DNA of 64,000 nt from Misgurnus anguillicaudatus (GCF_027580225.2 NC_073358.2:27864501-27928500); one strand, 5' to 3'. Positions 1-11,488 are shown, numbered from the stretch's first letter. The notes: generated from the letters alone by a model not told the origin. A program made the numbers and translations.

Positions 1-537
1 TCATGGATAAATCATTTAACTAAACACAGATTAGTTAGCTTTGTACACAAATAAATTAACTCTGAATTAATTTTCGCTTTCTTAACATACAAAACACTCA
101 ATCTTCACAGATAGCTCTGATTGGGTTTTAGTACACATATAGAGAAGTATATCACGTTATCTAAAAGCTCATAAGCAAGCAAACTCACCAGAGTTATTAA
201 AAAGAAAACCCGGCATTCAAAGCAAAATGACCAAATCTCTCATCAGACATAGGATACATTAACAAACTTTGCGTGTGCATGTTCAAATGGCTTCTCCAGA
301 TTTGTGCTACAGGCTAAATATAATTAGTTCACTCAATACACCTGCGTCAACTGCCTTCTAGTGGGCATAAACAGTACTGCACCAAATACACATGAGTCTT
401 GTGATGGACAGATCAAAAGGATTTTCAAAGTGAATTTACAATATGACACATAAGAAAGTAATGTTCAATATAAAGGAGTTACACTACACTTTGAACAATC
501 CCGGGTTGCAAATATTGGACATCATTGAGTAAATATC

Positions 538-900
538 GGGACTCTATCCCAGTTTAAATCTAGACTAAAGTATCTTAGTAAGTAAATAAGTTGTAAGTAA
601 TACAAAGTAAGTAACTTTGTATTTTATGTCTATAAATAAATTACAAATAATTATCCTTTGCCTAAAATGTTAGGAGCAGCAGCTACGCTACTTATTTGTT
701 ATCTGCTCCATCATGATGCCCATCCTGAGGTAATAAGTGATTGCATGCTCTTCAGTCCGGATCCAGCCTCCCACAAAAACATCAGATGACCCAACACTGG
801 TGGAAAGATGACACCGGCTCATGCAAACACTTCAGACGACACCAATTTTGAACTCTCAATTGATTTAGAATTTTCATGTATATTGAGTACAAATTGTGTC
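538..900 (+). mobile_element. Non-LTR retrotransposon 3' fragment
   Basis: One frame beginning near 541 reads TLSQFKSRLKYLS, the kind of sequence found at the extreme C terminus of fish LINE reverse-transcriptase polyproteins. No catalytic part of the polyprotein is present, so this is a 5'-truncated copy. The following 300 bases look like its 3' non-coding part. The family assignment is by recall only. The 1-537 flank holds nothing I can name. Confidence 0.45.
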
Positions 901-954
901 TTTTGTAAAGCTGCTTTGCAATGGTGTGAACTCACCACACCAGCAAAATTATAA

Positions 955-1258
955 GAATAAATGTTTTATTTGTCAGTTTGCTGAGGTCAAAATGATTGTA
1001 ACCAGTAGGAAAACAAATATTATAGAAGTATTGTTATAAATGAAGAAGAAGATATTTTGATAATAAGCACACAGTTGACGGTACCCATTGAACTTAATCG
1101 TATTTTTTTCCTACTATAGACAATGGTTACAATCAGCTGTGTGCTTACCATAATATTTTCTTTGGTGTTCATCAGAAAAAAGACATTTATACAGGTTAAG
1201 AACAAAATGAGGGTGAGAAAATAATGACAGGATTTTTATTTTTGGGTGAACTATCCCT
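955..1258. mobile_element. Partial palindromic MITE, family A (GGGTGAACTATCCCT end)
   Basis: The right end reads GGGTGAACTATCCCT followed by TTAA. The body carries the 'ACCCATTGAACTTAATCG' and 'ACAATGGTTACAATCAGC' arms typical of this abundant cyprinid palindrome. The left terminus is degraded. Other copies lie at 8.86-9.02, 13.66-13.97 and 28.22-29.71 kb. It has no coding capacity. Confidence 0.7.
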
Positions 1259-1659
1259 TTAATGTTAATTAATACAGACATGTAAGACATACAGTATGAT
1301 TTCTAGATAATTATAAGGTTCCCATGCTGACAGAGTTGATTTGTATTAAGATGATATCTTACATTTTGCTATAACTACATGTAAACATTTACATATAGAT
1401 GTCTGCATACAGCACACATAACATATTCTAAAGCAGCACATAGTGAATATTAACTTCCCAACTAATGCATTGTAAATGTTTCTCCTTGCAGGCCCACTTT
1501 TAAAAAGCCTCCTATGGTATCATAATTACAGCATGAATTACACGACATTATGCTCAAGTCATCAACTTGTAGATTTACATACAATATTTTTAGCCTTTAT
1601 GAGAGAAAATAACAATTTTGTGAAATGTATAAAGAATAACCTATACAGCAAAACAATAT

Positions 1660-1661
<2 letters not shown>

Positions 1662-1703
<42 letters not shown>

Positions 1704-1707
1704 GCGT

Positions 1708-1801
<94 letters not shown>
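1662..1801. repeat. Compound (TG)n-(TA)n microsatellite
   Basis: About 48 bases of TG dinucleotide are followed directly by about 90 bases of TA dinucleotide, with a few C interruptions at the junction. The long open frames across it are repeat artefacts. The adjoining 1259-1661 stretch is A/T-rich with nothing recognisable. Confidence 0.97.
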
Positions 1802-1804
<3 letters not shown>

Positions 1805-2055
1805 TTGGGCCATTTTTCAATTCAATTTTCAATTTTATTTATATAGCACTTTTCACAATTGTTTAATTGTTTCAAAGCAGCTTTACATTAATAGATACAG
1901 AAGAAAACACAGAAAAATCATAAACATAAGCTGCAGAATACAGAGGCTAAGATTAACCGTACTAGCAACCGTAGTAATAATAATTTAACATACTGTATAT
2001 AAGAGGGTGCTAAGTTAAGCCAATGTCAGCTGACTCCCCAGGTTTTTTATATTTC

Positions 2056-2195
2056 AAAAATACATATATTTTAAAGCATTTATATTCACATCACATTGAA
2101 AGAAAAACTTTGTATACTATAAACCTGTAAACATAACAAGTTTGTAACATATACATTTGACGTGAATATAAATGCTTTAAAATATATGTATTTTT
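2056..2195. repeat. Short foldback, about 34-bp perfect arms
   Basis: The stretch 2061-2089 (starting TACATATATTTTAAAGC) is the exact reverse complement of 2162-2190, and the match runs about 5 bases further on the outer side. The spacer is about 70 bases. This looks like a small MITE or a remnant of one. No target duplication was identified. Confidence 0.8.
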
Positions 2196-2414
2196 AAAAT
2201 AATTATAATTTTATATTTATACATACTTATACATTTTATGCTTATACTTTATACATTTTATAAAAACTTTAATATTTTGGTCAAAGGATATTTTTGCAGA
2301 ATGGGTTGTAAAATTAGAAATGTATTTGTTGCCCCTGAAATACATATTGAAATATTTTGCAATAAAAGTTACAACTAAATATATTTTCAAATTCAAAAAT
2401 ATATTTAATTAACC

Positions 2415-2617
2415 TTAATTTCTACAAAATGTATTTAGCATATATTTAAAACACAGTTTAGGAAAAACTGTAGAGAGGGGAAGCAAAGTAAAATAAATTT
2501 GAAGTTGAATGTTCTCTCCATTGACAGAAATCTGCATGATCGTGATGATTTCTGTTTTGGTTGTTGTCATGGATTCATTTTCTTTTAAAATGTCTTCTAA
2601 GGCTCCACTAGCGCTTT
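2415..2617 (-). CDS. Candidate terminal exon of the two-domain C-type lectin gene
   Basis: On the minus strand a good splice acceptor (pyrimidine tract then TTTTAACAG) ends at 2618. One frame then stays open for 66 codons to TAA at 2415 (SASGALEDILKENES...). Fish lectins of this type often carry a short acidic or Ser-rich tail exon after the second lectin domain. The problem is phase. The upstream exon ends cleanly after TGG at 3014 (phase 0), and in that phase this exon reads only KALVEP and then stops. The tail is therefore either very short, joined through a weaker donor, or this is not the true exon. A minus-strand AATAAA, seen as TTTATT at 2718-2723 on the plus strand, offers an alternative early polyadenylation site. 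Confidence 0.3.
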
Positions 2618-2764
2618 CTGTTAAAAGAAAAAGTCAGAATTGTTTGCATAATGGGTTGTGCTTTAACATGAGTCAATCTTTTAAATAAAATCAGGCTTAG
2701 ATTATGTCACGATATGCTTTATTCCTAAAGTGTTTGCAGTGTGCATAAGTTTGGTATTTGTTTG

Positions 2765-2885
2765 TACTGTAGCTCAATTGGTAGAAAATTGCTTTACTGT
2801 CTGAGAGAACACATTACTGTTAAAAAATTATAGTTTTACTGCTAAGTCGTTTGGATAGAAGTGTTTGCCAAATGCAACTGTAATG
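2765..2885 (+). mobile_element. tRNA-derived SINE, degenerate
   Basis: The head has an A-box-like TAGCTCAATTGGTAGAA. The tail reads TAAGTCGTTTGGATAGAAGT and then TGTTTGCCAAATGCA, the conserved 3' tail of cyprinid tRNA-derived SINEs. The middle, including the B box, is deleted or diverged. Related copies lie at 12.4 and 30.45 kb. Confidence 0.7.
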
Positions 2886-3013
2886 TAAAACACAATCATG
2901 TCAGAAGAATAAAAAAGCCAACACAATTTTAGAAGTAATTCAACATGCACATTTTTACATAATGTAAATAGTTTGGTTAAATATCATTCTTGATGTTAGA
3001 CTCTTTTTCTTAC

Positions 3014-3730
3014 CCAACTAAAGCAGAAAAAATAGAGTTTCTCATCACAGTCTCTTAACTCCCAGCTATTAGTCTTGAAGTTTCGAGCTCCACAGTGATT
3101 TGGGGAGACGGGACATGAAGGCAATGACTTGGGGCCATACAAACTCTCACCGTTTATCCAGAACCAACGGCTGGCGAGGAACCGCAAGCTTGTCCAGACA
3201 TTAACTGCAGTGGTATTCACAATTTTTTCAGCCATGCGCAAATCAGTGAGTGAGGTCAGGCTGGCCAGGTCATTGTAGTGAAGCCTGCAGTACTCCAATG
3301 CATCCTCCCAACTTTTATTCTCTTTTACTAAGATCAGATCTGGCACTATGTAACAAAAAAACGGCAACATTACTAAGCAATCCTCCGCAACCCACAGACT
3401 GCCGTTCACATACACACACTCATCATGTTTTGCTTTTCCCTCGCTTATCAGCTTTGTGTATGTTACTGGGTTACCATCAGACCACTGTTTGTATTCAGAT
3501 GCATCTTGTTTTCGGTACAAGCCGATCCAACCAAAGAATTCATTTCCTGTTGTTAGCCCTAAATACTCCATTTCATCGCTGAAGGTGGACAAATCATTAT
3601 AGTATGTCCTGCAGTATGTCTGAGCTTCAAACCAGGTTATGTTACCCTCCACATAAAAGTGATCCCGAATCATGGCTGAGACTCGCTCACTAAGAGCAGC
3701 CAGCAGAAGGAAAGAGAGCAAAATCTTCAT
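3014..3730 (-). CDS. Two-domain C-type lectin-like protein (main exon)
   Basis: A single long exon encodes a secreted or surface C-type lectin-like protein. The start chosen is the ATG at 3730 because it is followed at once by a signal peptide (MKILLSFLLLAALSERVSA). An in-frame ATG five codons upstream (3745) is also possible. The first lectin domain spans roughly residues 22-132 (YC, WIGLYR, then DECVYVNGSLWVAEDC and FFCY). The second spans roughly 135-238 (SWEDALEYCRLHYNDLASLTS, VWTSLRF, WFWINGE, RDCDEKLYFFC). Neither domain shows an EPN or QPD sugar-binding motif or a WND motif, so canonical calcium-dependent sugar binding is doubtful. NxS/T sites are present (NIT, NKS, NTT). After TGG at 3014 comes GTAAGA, a good donor. 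Read through, the frame stops five codons later at 2996. The closest known type is the expanded fish family of tandem-CTLD lectins; no orthologue is claimed. A broken duplicate lies 2.5 kb upstream. Confidence 0.85.
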
Positions 3731-4414
3731 CTTTGCTAAAGACATATTGAGATTGATGCTCTTGACAACACAGCAATAAATGCACCAGTAGACAAATTCA
3801 TGCAAAAGAAAACAAAATTGAAATTGAAGGAGATGCAAAATGAGTTTGTTATTTATTCCAGGAAAAAATTGTCATGGTTTGGTTAGCCAATAAAGGCAAC
3901 CAAAGCCTTTACAAAAAAATCTAATTTTATGGGTTAACATCCTAAAAATGATCTTGGTTTTATCTTAATTTTATTAAGTGACAACAATACTTTTGGTGCG
4001 CAGAAAAACCTTTTCCTACCAATGTTTCCAGTGAGCATTTACAAGAGCACCTCAATGCAAATAAAGGTTGAAGCCTCATAGTTATATCAGGGCGGTTTCC
4101 TGAACAGGGCTTAAGCTTAATCCCAGCCTAAAATGCATGTTTGAACTCTCTTAACCGAAAACAACTTCCATTGACATTGCTTAGTCTAAAGATGCACACA
4201 TATAATGTTGTTGTTTGGTCAAAGATAAATGCACATAAACAAGAGTTTATTTTTAGTAAACTATAAATAAAGTACAGCATTATGCAAAGCATTTCTGGGA
4301 ACCAAAATTTGAAAAAAAACTGAAAAAGGTTGATGAGAATTTCTGGTTCCCAGAATGTTTTGCATGAGTCTGTTTTTATAATTGTATTCTGTAGAGACAA
4401 AGACTTACTAATGT

Positions 4415-5312
4415 TTAAAGGATTAGTCCATTTTCTTAAAAAAATCCAGATACTTTACTCACCACCATGCCACCCAAAATGTCGACGTCCCTCCTTGCCC
4501 AGTCGAGAAGAAACTATGTTCCTTTAGGTAAACATTCCAGGATTTTTCTCATTCCAATGGACTCCAATGGACCCCAACACTTAACACTTAACAGTTTTTT
4601 TCAACGGAGTTTCAAAAGACTCTAAACGATCCCAAAGAGGCATAAGGGTCTTATCCAGCGAAACGATTGTCATTTTTGACAAGAAAAATAAAAAATATGA
4701 TCTTTTAAACCACAACTTCTCGTCCTCCTCTGGCTGTGTGACAAGCCAGCGCGACCTCACGTAATTGCGTAGTGACAGAGAAAGGTCACGTGTTACATAT
4801 ATGAAACGCACGTTTGCGGACCATTTTAAACAAAGACATTATTTAGTATCATTTGACATACAACAACGTCGGAACGGTCCTCTTTCTCAACACTTGTAAA
4901 CACTGAGGCGTAGTTTCGCATACGTCATCCGTGACCTCTTGACGTGATGACGTATTGCGTGAGGTCGCGCTGGCGCATCACAGGACCGTAGATAAATGAG
5001 AGGTTGTGGTTTAAAAGTGCATATTTTTTATTTTTCTTGTCAAAAATGACGATCGTTTTGCTGGATAAGACCCTTATGCCTGGTTTGGGATGTTTTAGAG
5101 TCCTTTGAAAAAACTGTTTAGTGTTGAGTTAAGTGTTAAGCTTTGGGGTCCATTAAAGTCCAATAAAATGAGAAAAATCCTGGAATGTTTTTCTCAAAAA
5201 ACACAATTAATTCTCGCCTGAACAAAGAAAGACATCAACATTTTGGATGACATGGTGGTGAGTAAATTATCTGGATTTTTTTTTTTTTTAAGAAAATGGA
5301 CTAATCCTTTAA
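4415..5312. mobile_element. TTAA-flanked palindromic MITE, family B, copy 1
   Basis: TTAA at 4415-4418 is followed by AAGGATTAGTCCATTTTCTT. The right end is its reverse complement and then TTAA at 5309-5312. The element proper is about 890 bp and is palindromic along most of its length, with matching arms such as AAAATGAGAAAAATCCTGGA. The TTAA duplication fits piggyBac or Kolobok superfamily transposition. The second copy is at 17.65-18.55 kb, almost the same length. There is no transposase, so it is non-autonomous. Confidence 0.9.
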
Positions 5313-6154
5313 TATTCTTTTTTTAACAAACTGTTGCAAATAAATTATTAGTAAATAATAAATTATAGTCTCATTGTTGTGATGAGACAAACACATCTCA
5401 CACACATCTGCTTTTCTACACACACACAGTACTCGAGAACTCACAACACTGCTTGAATAGATCTGCTTAGACTGTTTAACAAGTGCCTGAAAAGTTCTGA
5501 TGGGTAAAATGCATATCATAAAATACCATTGAAAGTAATCTGTCCTGTGATTGGTCACAGGATTATTTTTCACATATTAGAATTTAGTGACATTTTAAAA
5601 CTATGTGGGCAGTTTGGTTACCCATTTGTGATATAGACATACATGTTGAGTATGCTCTAAAAATGCTGAGTTATTTTCAAACCAGTGTTAGGTCAAAAAA
5701 AGGCAGAGAAGAGCCATTGAGTTAAATTTACCCTGAAAATGTATATGTTTGTCCCAACAATGGGTTAAAATAAATAAGAATTTTGGATTAAACAAACCAG
5801 CATATGTTAATATAACCCTACGGGGTAGGTTAGTCCCTTTTTGACCCAACGCTGGTGGGGTCAAGTGGAGTTAAGCAAAAGGTTGCAGCCTGAATGCACA
5901 TTCAAATTACTCAAGTGGCGTATGCAAAACTTGCTACAAAAGTGCATAAAAAAAGAAAATGCAAAGCTTTGGACTGTCTACACTAAAAACCGGAACAGAA
6001 CTGTTAAGACAACAAGCTAGAAAACTAGCAGTAACAATTTCAGTGGCAAAGAAAGCATGTTTACCATAAGCCACCAATGCAATGCTACTGTATGTTAAGG
6101 TTAAATTCATGGTAAAGCTTGATTATAATTTATACTGTATGCATGAAATGATGT
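5313..6154. other. Intergenic, nothing identified
   Basis: A/T-rich sequence between the family B element and the lectin pseudogene. No coding frame, RNA gene or clear repeat end was recognised. Confidence 0.5.
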
Positions 6155-6560
6155 TTACTGAAACCTAACCCTCTCTTTAGGCCAAAATATGGCTAATGAT
6201 TCTTTGCAATTTAACAGCCTAAGTACATTTAAGCAATCACCAACAACCCAAGACCACAGATTGTTCACATACACACACTGACTATTATAAAACAAAAACA
6301 TGCAGCCAGTAGAATCTTCATCATTGCTAAAGACAGATTGAGTCTTCAGATGCTTTTGACAACACAACAATATATGCATACAAATTTATGCAAAAGAAAA
6401 CAAAATGACATTTTAGGCGATGCAAATAAAGGGTTTGTTATTTATTACAGGGATGGGTTGATGGAAATTTTTTACTGTTTGTTTAGTCAATAAAGTCAAC
6501 CAAAGCTATTACAAAAAAATAAAACTATTAAATCTCATTTTATCTGTTAAATCAGACACA
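6155..6560 (-). pseudogene. Broken duplicate of the C-type lectin gene
   Basis: Two blocks match the functional lectin at 3.0-3.95 kb, in the same order and strand. The first, near 6205-6295, translates to SQCVYVNNLWSWVVGDCLN, matching DECVYVNGSLWVAEDCL of the first lectin domain. The second, 6317-6560, matches the start-codon region, 5' leader and upstream flank at 3720-3945 (CATCATTGCTAAAGACAGAT, CAAAAGAAAACAAAAT, TTTGTTATTTATT). The segment between them, most of the first lectin domain and the signal peptide, is deleted, and the second domain is absent. The start ATG survives as CAT on the plus strand but leads nowhere. This is a tandem duplicate ruined by deletion, not an active gene. Confidence 0.85.
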
Positions 6561-6931
6561 TCAAATAAAAATGCTAAAATCACCTTGAGGGGTACAGAGG
6601 GAAAGCTACAGTATTTAAAGTCCTATAAAAATTAAAAAATATATTTTTTTAACCCTCTGATAACATGAATTCATCAATGTTCTATATCTGAATGATTTGG
6701 TATTAGCATATTTAGTCAAGATCAGTATTTAAAGGCAAACTAAATTTTGTCTGGATTAAAACCACTGTTAAGTCAAAGAAACTGAATTTGATTCATTAAA
6801 CTTTGCATTTCTGTATCAGTTTGCATTTGTCATCCTCTTAACATGCTTGGTCACAGAAAAAAAATAGTACTGATAGGACCAAAGTGAATTTAACACAGAA
6901 TTAGTTTACCAAAAAATGAAAATTCTGTTAC

Positions 6932-7125
6932 TTAAAGGCAGGGTCCGTGTCTCTGAAAGCCAAACAAACACGTCCCTACCCCAATAGAATCAGGACCTTC
7001 TTTTGATAGACCCACCACACACATATGCAAGTGGACACGCCCCTTACTGCTGATTGGCTACAAGTGTGTTTTGGGAGTCGCCCGACTCCATTTTTCAAAG
7101 TGTTTTTCAAAAATCACACAACCCG
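6932..7125. mobile_element. Partial MITE, family C (AAGGCGGGGTGCATGAT type)
   Basis: TTAA at 6932-6935 is followed by AGGCAGGGTCCGTG. The shared body follows (CCCCAATAGAATC, GGACCTTCTTTTGATAGACC, CACGCCCCTTACTGCTGATT). The right end is missing. Fuller copies lie at 14.65 and 22.67 kb. The open frame crossing its right side is not a gene. Confidence 0.75.
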
Positions 7126-7938
7126 CCTTTTACGTCATGTCAGTTCATACCCTTAAGACCTTTGTTCGTCATTGAAACACAAATGAACATGTTTTTTGAC
7201 CCCCATAGACAGCAACACCACAACCACTTTCAAAAAATGCTGGGTTATTTTCAACCCAAAGTTGAGTCAAAAAGTTACAGATCCATATTTATAATGTATA
7301 TAATGACATTTACTACTTTTAACCCAAATTCTTATGAGCAATTGGTTCCTAAATTCAAACTTTTTGCACTTAAAAGATTTGGGCTTCATTTGATGATTCA
7401 CCTTAATCCTCTCTCCATTAACAGAAAGGTGGCCATCAAAATCTATAAATCTAAGAATCTATAAATCTGACACACATAAATGAAGGTGTGGGCGAAACAA
7501 CATCCCTAATGTAGAAGACACACATGCAAGCACACGCACAGACAAACCTATTGTGCCTTGTTTCTTGTTATTGAGTGCAGTTTGATCTATATTAGTTATG
7601 GTGGCTTAATAAAAAACACGTTCTATTATATGGAAAATAAGACTGCAGAACATCCAGACATTTTTAAGCAGAATGCATTACTTTAAATCTCCGACCCAAA
7701 TGTAAAAAAGTTGCATTGCCACACATTTTTATGTGATGTCACTATAATGTAATGATCTGAATGCAGTTGATATGGATCATGGCACACAACCGCAAGCCAA
7801 ACCTAACTTATTATAAAATGAGCAACTCATGTTTATGGTCTGTTTGAAACAGGGTGTCTCCAAACATACTCTCCTGTTCTATATCTTTTATATATTATGT
7901 TCTTTTATAATATTTAACATATTTACTTCAAGGAACAG
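7126..7938. other. Intergenic, nothing identified
   Basis: No coding signal or recognisable repeat terminus. It contains a 136-codon open frame with no family resemblance and ordinary A/T-rich composition. Confidence 0.45.
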
Positions 7939-7939
7939 T

Positions 7940-8496
7940 ACACTGTAAAAATTATGTGTTACCCTTTTACACATTGTGTGTGCCATGCCATTCAAGGCAT
8001 TATTTCATGTTAAAATAAATGAAAGGGACAACACAAGTTGTGTTAAAAACAGTGATGGGAGTAACGCGTTACAACCAATTCTGCAATTCCACTACTTTTT
8101 AATTCAGGGACAACACATTAAATATGCCGTCCCTATACTAACACACCTTCTGTGTTGTTATTCATTGTGCCGGCCACCACGGTCCTGCGACGTTAGATCT
8201 GAAATGTCTTGTTTGCAAGTGTTCATTTATCACAAAATAGAGTAACGTAAGTAACCAACTCATTTAAATTTCAGTAATTGTAACTACGTTACTTGATTAA
8301 AAAAAATACTACGTTACATGTTTATTATCACTAAAAGTAGTGGAATTACAGTAACAGAATTAATTGTAACACGTTACTCCCATCACTTTTTTTAACACAA
8401 CTTGTGTTGTCCCTTTCATTTATTTTAACATAAAATAATGCCGTAAATGGCATGATACACACAATGTGTAAAAAATTAACACTTTTTTTCCAGTGT
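7940..8496. mobile_element. Foldback element with nested palindromes
   Basis: The two ends are inverted copies over at least 130 bases. Left is ACACTGTAAAAATTATG, then ATGTTAAAATAAATGAAAGG, then GGACAACACAAGTTGTG. Right is its complement ending CCAGTGT at 8496. Inside, GATGGGAGTAACGCGTTAC near 8050 pairs with GTAACACGTTACTCCCATC near 8370, and GGAATT/AATTCC arms continue the pairing. The GTAACGCGTTAC core resembles the ends of the 21.4-22.6 kb element, so one element may sit in another's centre. It has no coding capacity. Confidence 0.85.
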
Positions 8497-8859
8497 ATGT
8501 AAAAAGTTAATATCATAAAATGGCTCTTATATGTCACTAGACATTAAAAAATCATTTTCATTTCAAATACTTATATCACTGACAACAGTGGTCTGGCCAG
8601 GATATTGTCATTTAAAAAGTGGAGTTGCAGCCCTCAACTGATGTTTATGTTGTAATGTTGTGTACTGGCCACCAGTTGTGTGATTGCAGTACCAGTTTTG
8701 GCCACAATCTTACATATTGTTTATTTAATTAAAAAATTACTACCTATTAAGATAAATTTCCCTATTCCTAAAGTTATTTTGATGTTTATGTTCTAGAAAT
8801 TCTTTAATACGATATTTACCACTCAAGTAATGTTACCCACAGATTTTAATAGTATTTGT

Positions 8860-9015
8860 TATTCTTACTATGGAAGTCAATGGCACCAACTGTGTGGTTA
8901 CCATCATTTATCAAAATATCTTCTTTTGTTTTCAACAGAAGAAAGAAACTCATATAGGTTTAGAAGAGCATGAGGTTGAGTAAACAGATTTTTCATTTTG
9001 GGGTGAACTATCCCT
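8860..9015. mobile_element. Half copy of MITE family A
   Basis: The right half only. It has TACTATGGAAGTCAATGGCA, TCAAAATATCTTCTTTTG and the end GGGGTGAACTATCCC followed by TTAA. The left half is missing, so the element is truncated. Confidence 0.75.
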
Positions 9016-9639
9016 TTAAGGCTGCAGAGACCACAGGTTGTTTTAAATGTTGTCCTCTTCTGCCTCCTACTGTTCATGCAATTAAACATGCAGTTCATGG
9101 TTTGGTCAACAGATGTCACTTAATATTTAGTTAAGAAGATGGTTCGTGTTTAACTCTCTGCTTCATTTGATATCAGCACTGTCTGCTAATGATCAACATC
9201 TCACTGCAAACACAAGAAAGATCTACAGAGAAACACTAGACTGAAACACACTGCAGACATTCATGCCAACTTTCTCTAGATTTCTCAAACATTGAAGGAT
9301 GCTTTAACAATTTTATTGCCAGATAATTGAATTAAAAAGCATACATTTTAGCATATATTATTTTTGTGCTAATAATATTTTGCCCTTTTGCCTTTACCAA
9401 ATCTATATATAAATAGCAGAGAATGCAAGAAATGTAAGAGATAATAGATAAACCAGCTATTTCTGCTTCTAATAAAGGTATTTATGAGTCTTTAATATAA
9501 TCTAAATTCTATAAATATATTACATAGACTATATAACAACTTTAGGGTCATTTAACTGAATTGTTGGATTAAATAATTTAAAAAAGCAGTCAGGCTCCCA
9601 GAATATATAAACATCAAGGCATATCATTGTAGACCTCAA

Positions 9640-10115
9640 TAACCTGTATGTTAAAATGCCAAAATGTACATTTTTGCGAACTCAAAGGATCTATATATCA
9701 GCTTGTTTTTGTAGGAAGTGGACACCTATATGCCGCCAGGCAGGCACTAGGTGGTGACATAAAACTTCCGCTTCCCAGGACAAATTTTCTGAAACGCACA
9801 TCACTTTATAGAGCAATATCTATTTGGAATCGACTTTCGGTCTCATCATGCAGAATTCAGAACAAATACAAATTTAAGAGGACAGTAACCCAGTAATTGC
9901 TGCAAATGATCTAGTGCCAGCTGGAAATTGTCATGTTCTTTCAAATGTTTTTTTCTTAATGTAAGTGCAATGTTTGAATTATCTTGATTGTAATTTGTGT
10001 TGTTATTGCTTTGTGTAATTTTATGTTGTTGTGAATAATTTTAAAGAGGACCCCAGGAAGATTAGCTGCCATTAAATGGGCCGCTAATGGGGATCCTAAT
10101 AAAACAATATATATA
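9640..10115 (+). mobile_element. 5'-truncated LINE 3' end
   Basis: One frame ending at TAA 9894-9896 reads RTNFLKRTSLYRAISIWNRL, the conserved C-terminal tail of fish L2/CR1-type LINE polyproteins (typically 'RTNYGK.SF.YRAA..WN.LP'). It is followed by a characteristic 3' tail: GAGGACCCCAGGAAGATTAG, GGGGATCCTAATAAAACA and a short A/T repeat. Reverse-transcriptase and endonuclease motifs are absent, so this is a typical dead-on-arrival insertion. The 9016-9639 flank holds nothing recognisable. Confidence 0.8.
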
Positions 10116-11012
10116 AAAAAGGCTTTGTACAACATAATTTCTGTACACCCTAGTTTCCATAGTTATTCAATGTTATTCCACAATTTTAATAAGTTGACTA
10201 TTATTCTAAAATATGGAAAAATGATGAAAAGAATAAGTGACCTTGAACGGTAGTGTAATTAATGTTTAAAAGTCATCTTTAAAAAAATCTTAATTTTTAA
10301 CCAACTTCTAATCAATTTAAGAAAGCTGTCTTTAAATTGTTCACATTGCTGTTAGTAATCCTCAAATAACATTTGGATGTGGAGTGTCAATTTTAGAAAA
10401 TGTAATAAGTTAATTAAAAACACCACAGGTTTTGTGCAATTTTCAGTTATTGGCAGTACTTTACATACTCATGGTGCAAGTCATCATCATGTCTCCAGAC
10501 TATGAATAATTTAGCATAGTTTTGTCAGGCACATGGTGGCTGCCAACTAAGCTACAGCAGGGTGCTTTGAGTGATCGGCTCTGTAACAGCCAATCAGATT
10601 TTTTTTTAATGAAACTATAAATCAAAGCATTTTCAAATTTTTTTATTATTTATTTATTTATTTCTAAAATGTCATTTTTATTTGATTTAATAATAACACA
10701 CATAAACAATCTTTAAAAAATTTAAATACTGCCTTTAGGATTTCAAAACAAGTTCACAACAGTGGTATTCGGTCCTGGGCCTTATATAGGCGGTTTCATC
10801 GGACACACACCGGAACCAAAGTATAATAAACTTCCGGTCGTTATTTATTTATCGATCTGGCTTGTGGCTAAACTGATCTCTAAAATATACACCTTTTAGA
10901 AAATAAAATGTTTTGGTTGCAAAAGATGAGGGGAGACGACGAGCATGGATCACAACTGTGAGAAGAGGTTTCGCATCCAGGCAAGAACTTAAGAACCTGT
11001 AGCTAACACTAT

Positions 11013-11013
<1 letters not shown>

Positions 11014-11057
<44 letters not shown>

Positions 11058-11096
11058 CATACATATATATATATACATACATATATATATATATAT

Positions 11097-11140
<44 letters not shown>
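11014..11140. repeat. (AT)n / (ACAT)n microsatellite
   Basis: Runs of AT dinucleotide are interrupted by ACATACATAC blocks. The minus-strand frame rich in Tyr and Ile is an artefact. Confidence 0.95.
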
Positions 11141-11163
11141 TTTAATTTTACATCATAATGTAA

Positions 11164-11488
11164 TAGTGCTGCCTCACGATTAGTCGTGACTAATCATTTA
11201 GGAGAATAAAAGTTTTTGTTTACATAATATATGTGGGTGTACTGTGTATAATAATTATTTATAAATACAAACACACACATGCATGCATGTATATATCTAA
11301 GAAATATTTGCATGTGTATATAAAGTTTAATATTTATATATAAATATATTTTTTTCTTTAAATTATACATGCATGTGTACATATTTATTTATACATAATT
11401 ATTATACACAGTACACCCACATATATTATGTAAACAAAAACTTTTATTCTGCAAATGATTAGTCGCGATTAATCGTGAGGCAGCACTA
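11164..11488. mobile_element. Non-autonomous hAT element, 8-bp TSD TAATGTAA
   Basis: The ends are inverted repeats: left TAGTGCTGCCTCACGATTAG, right its near complement ending GTGAGGCAGCACTA. The flanks carry the exact 8-base duplication TAATGTAA at 11156-11163 and 11489-11496, diagnostic of hAT transposition. It is 325 bp, strongly palindromic, with no coding frame. It sits inside an older dispersed repeat. Confidence 0.95.

Noticed and set aside
1476..1988. 170-codon frame with CVCV and IYIY runs
   Set aside because: It is a direct translation of the (TG)n-(TA)n microsatellite and flanks. Frames on both strands show the same artefact.
2765..2885. Functional tRNA gene
   Set aside because: An A-box-like head is present but the B box and acceptor pairing are missing. 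The tail identifies it as a SINE.
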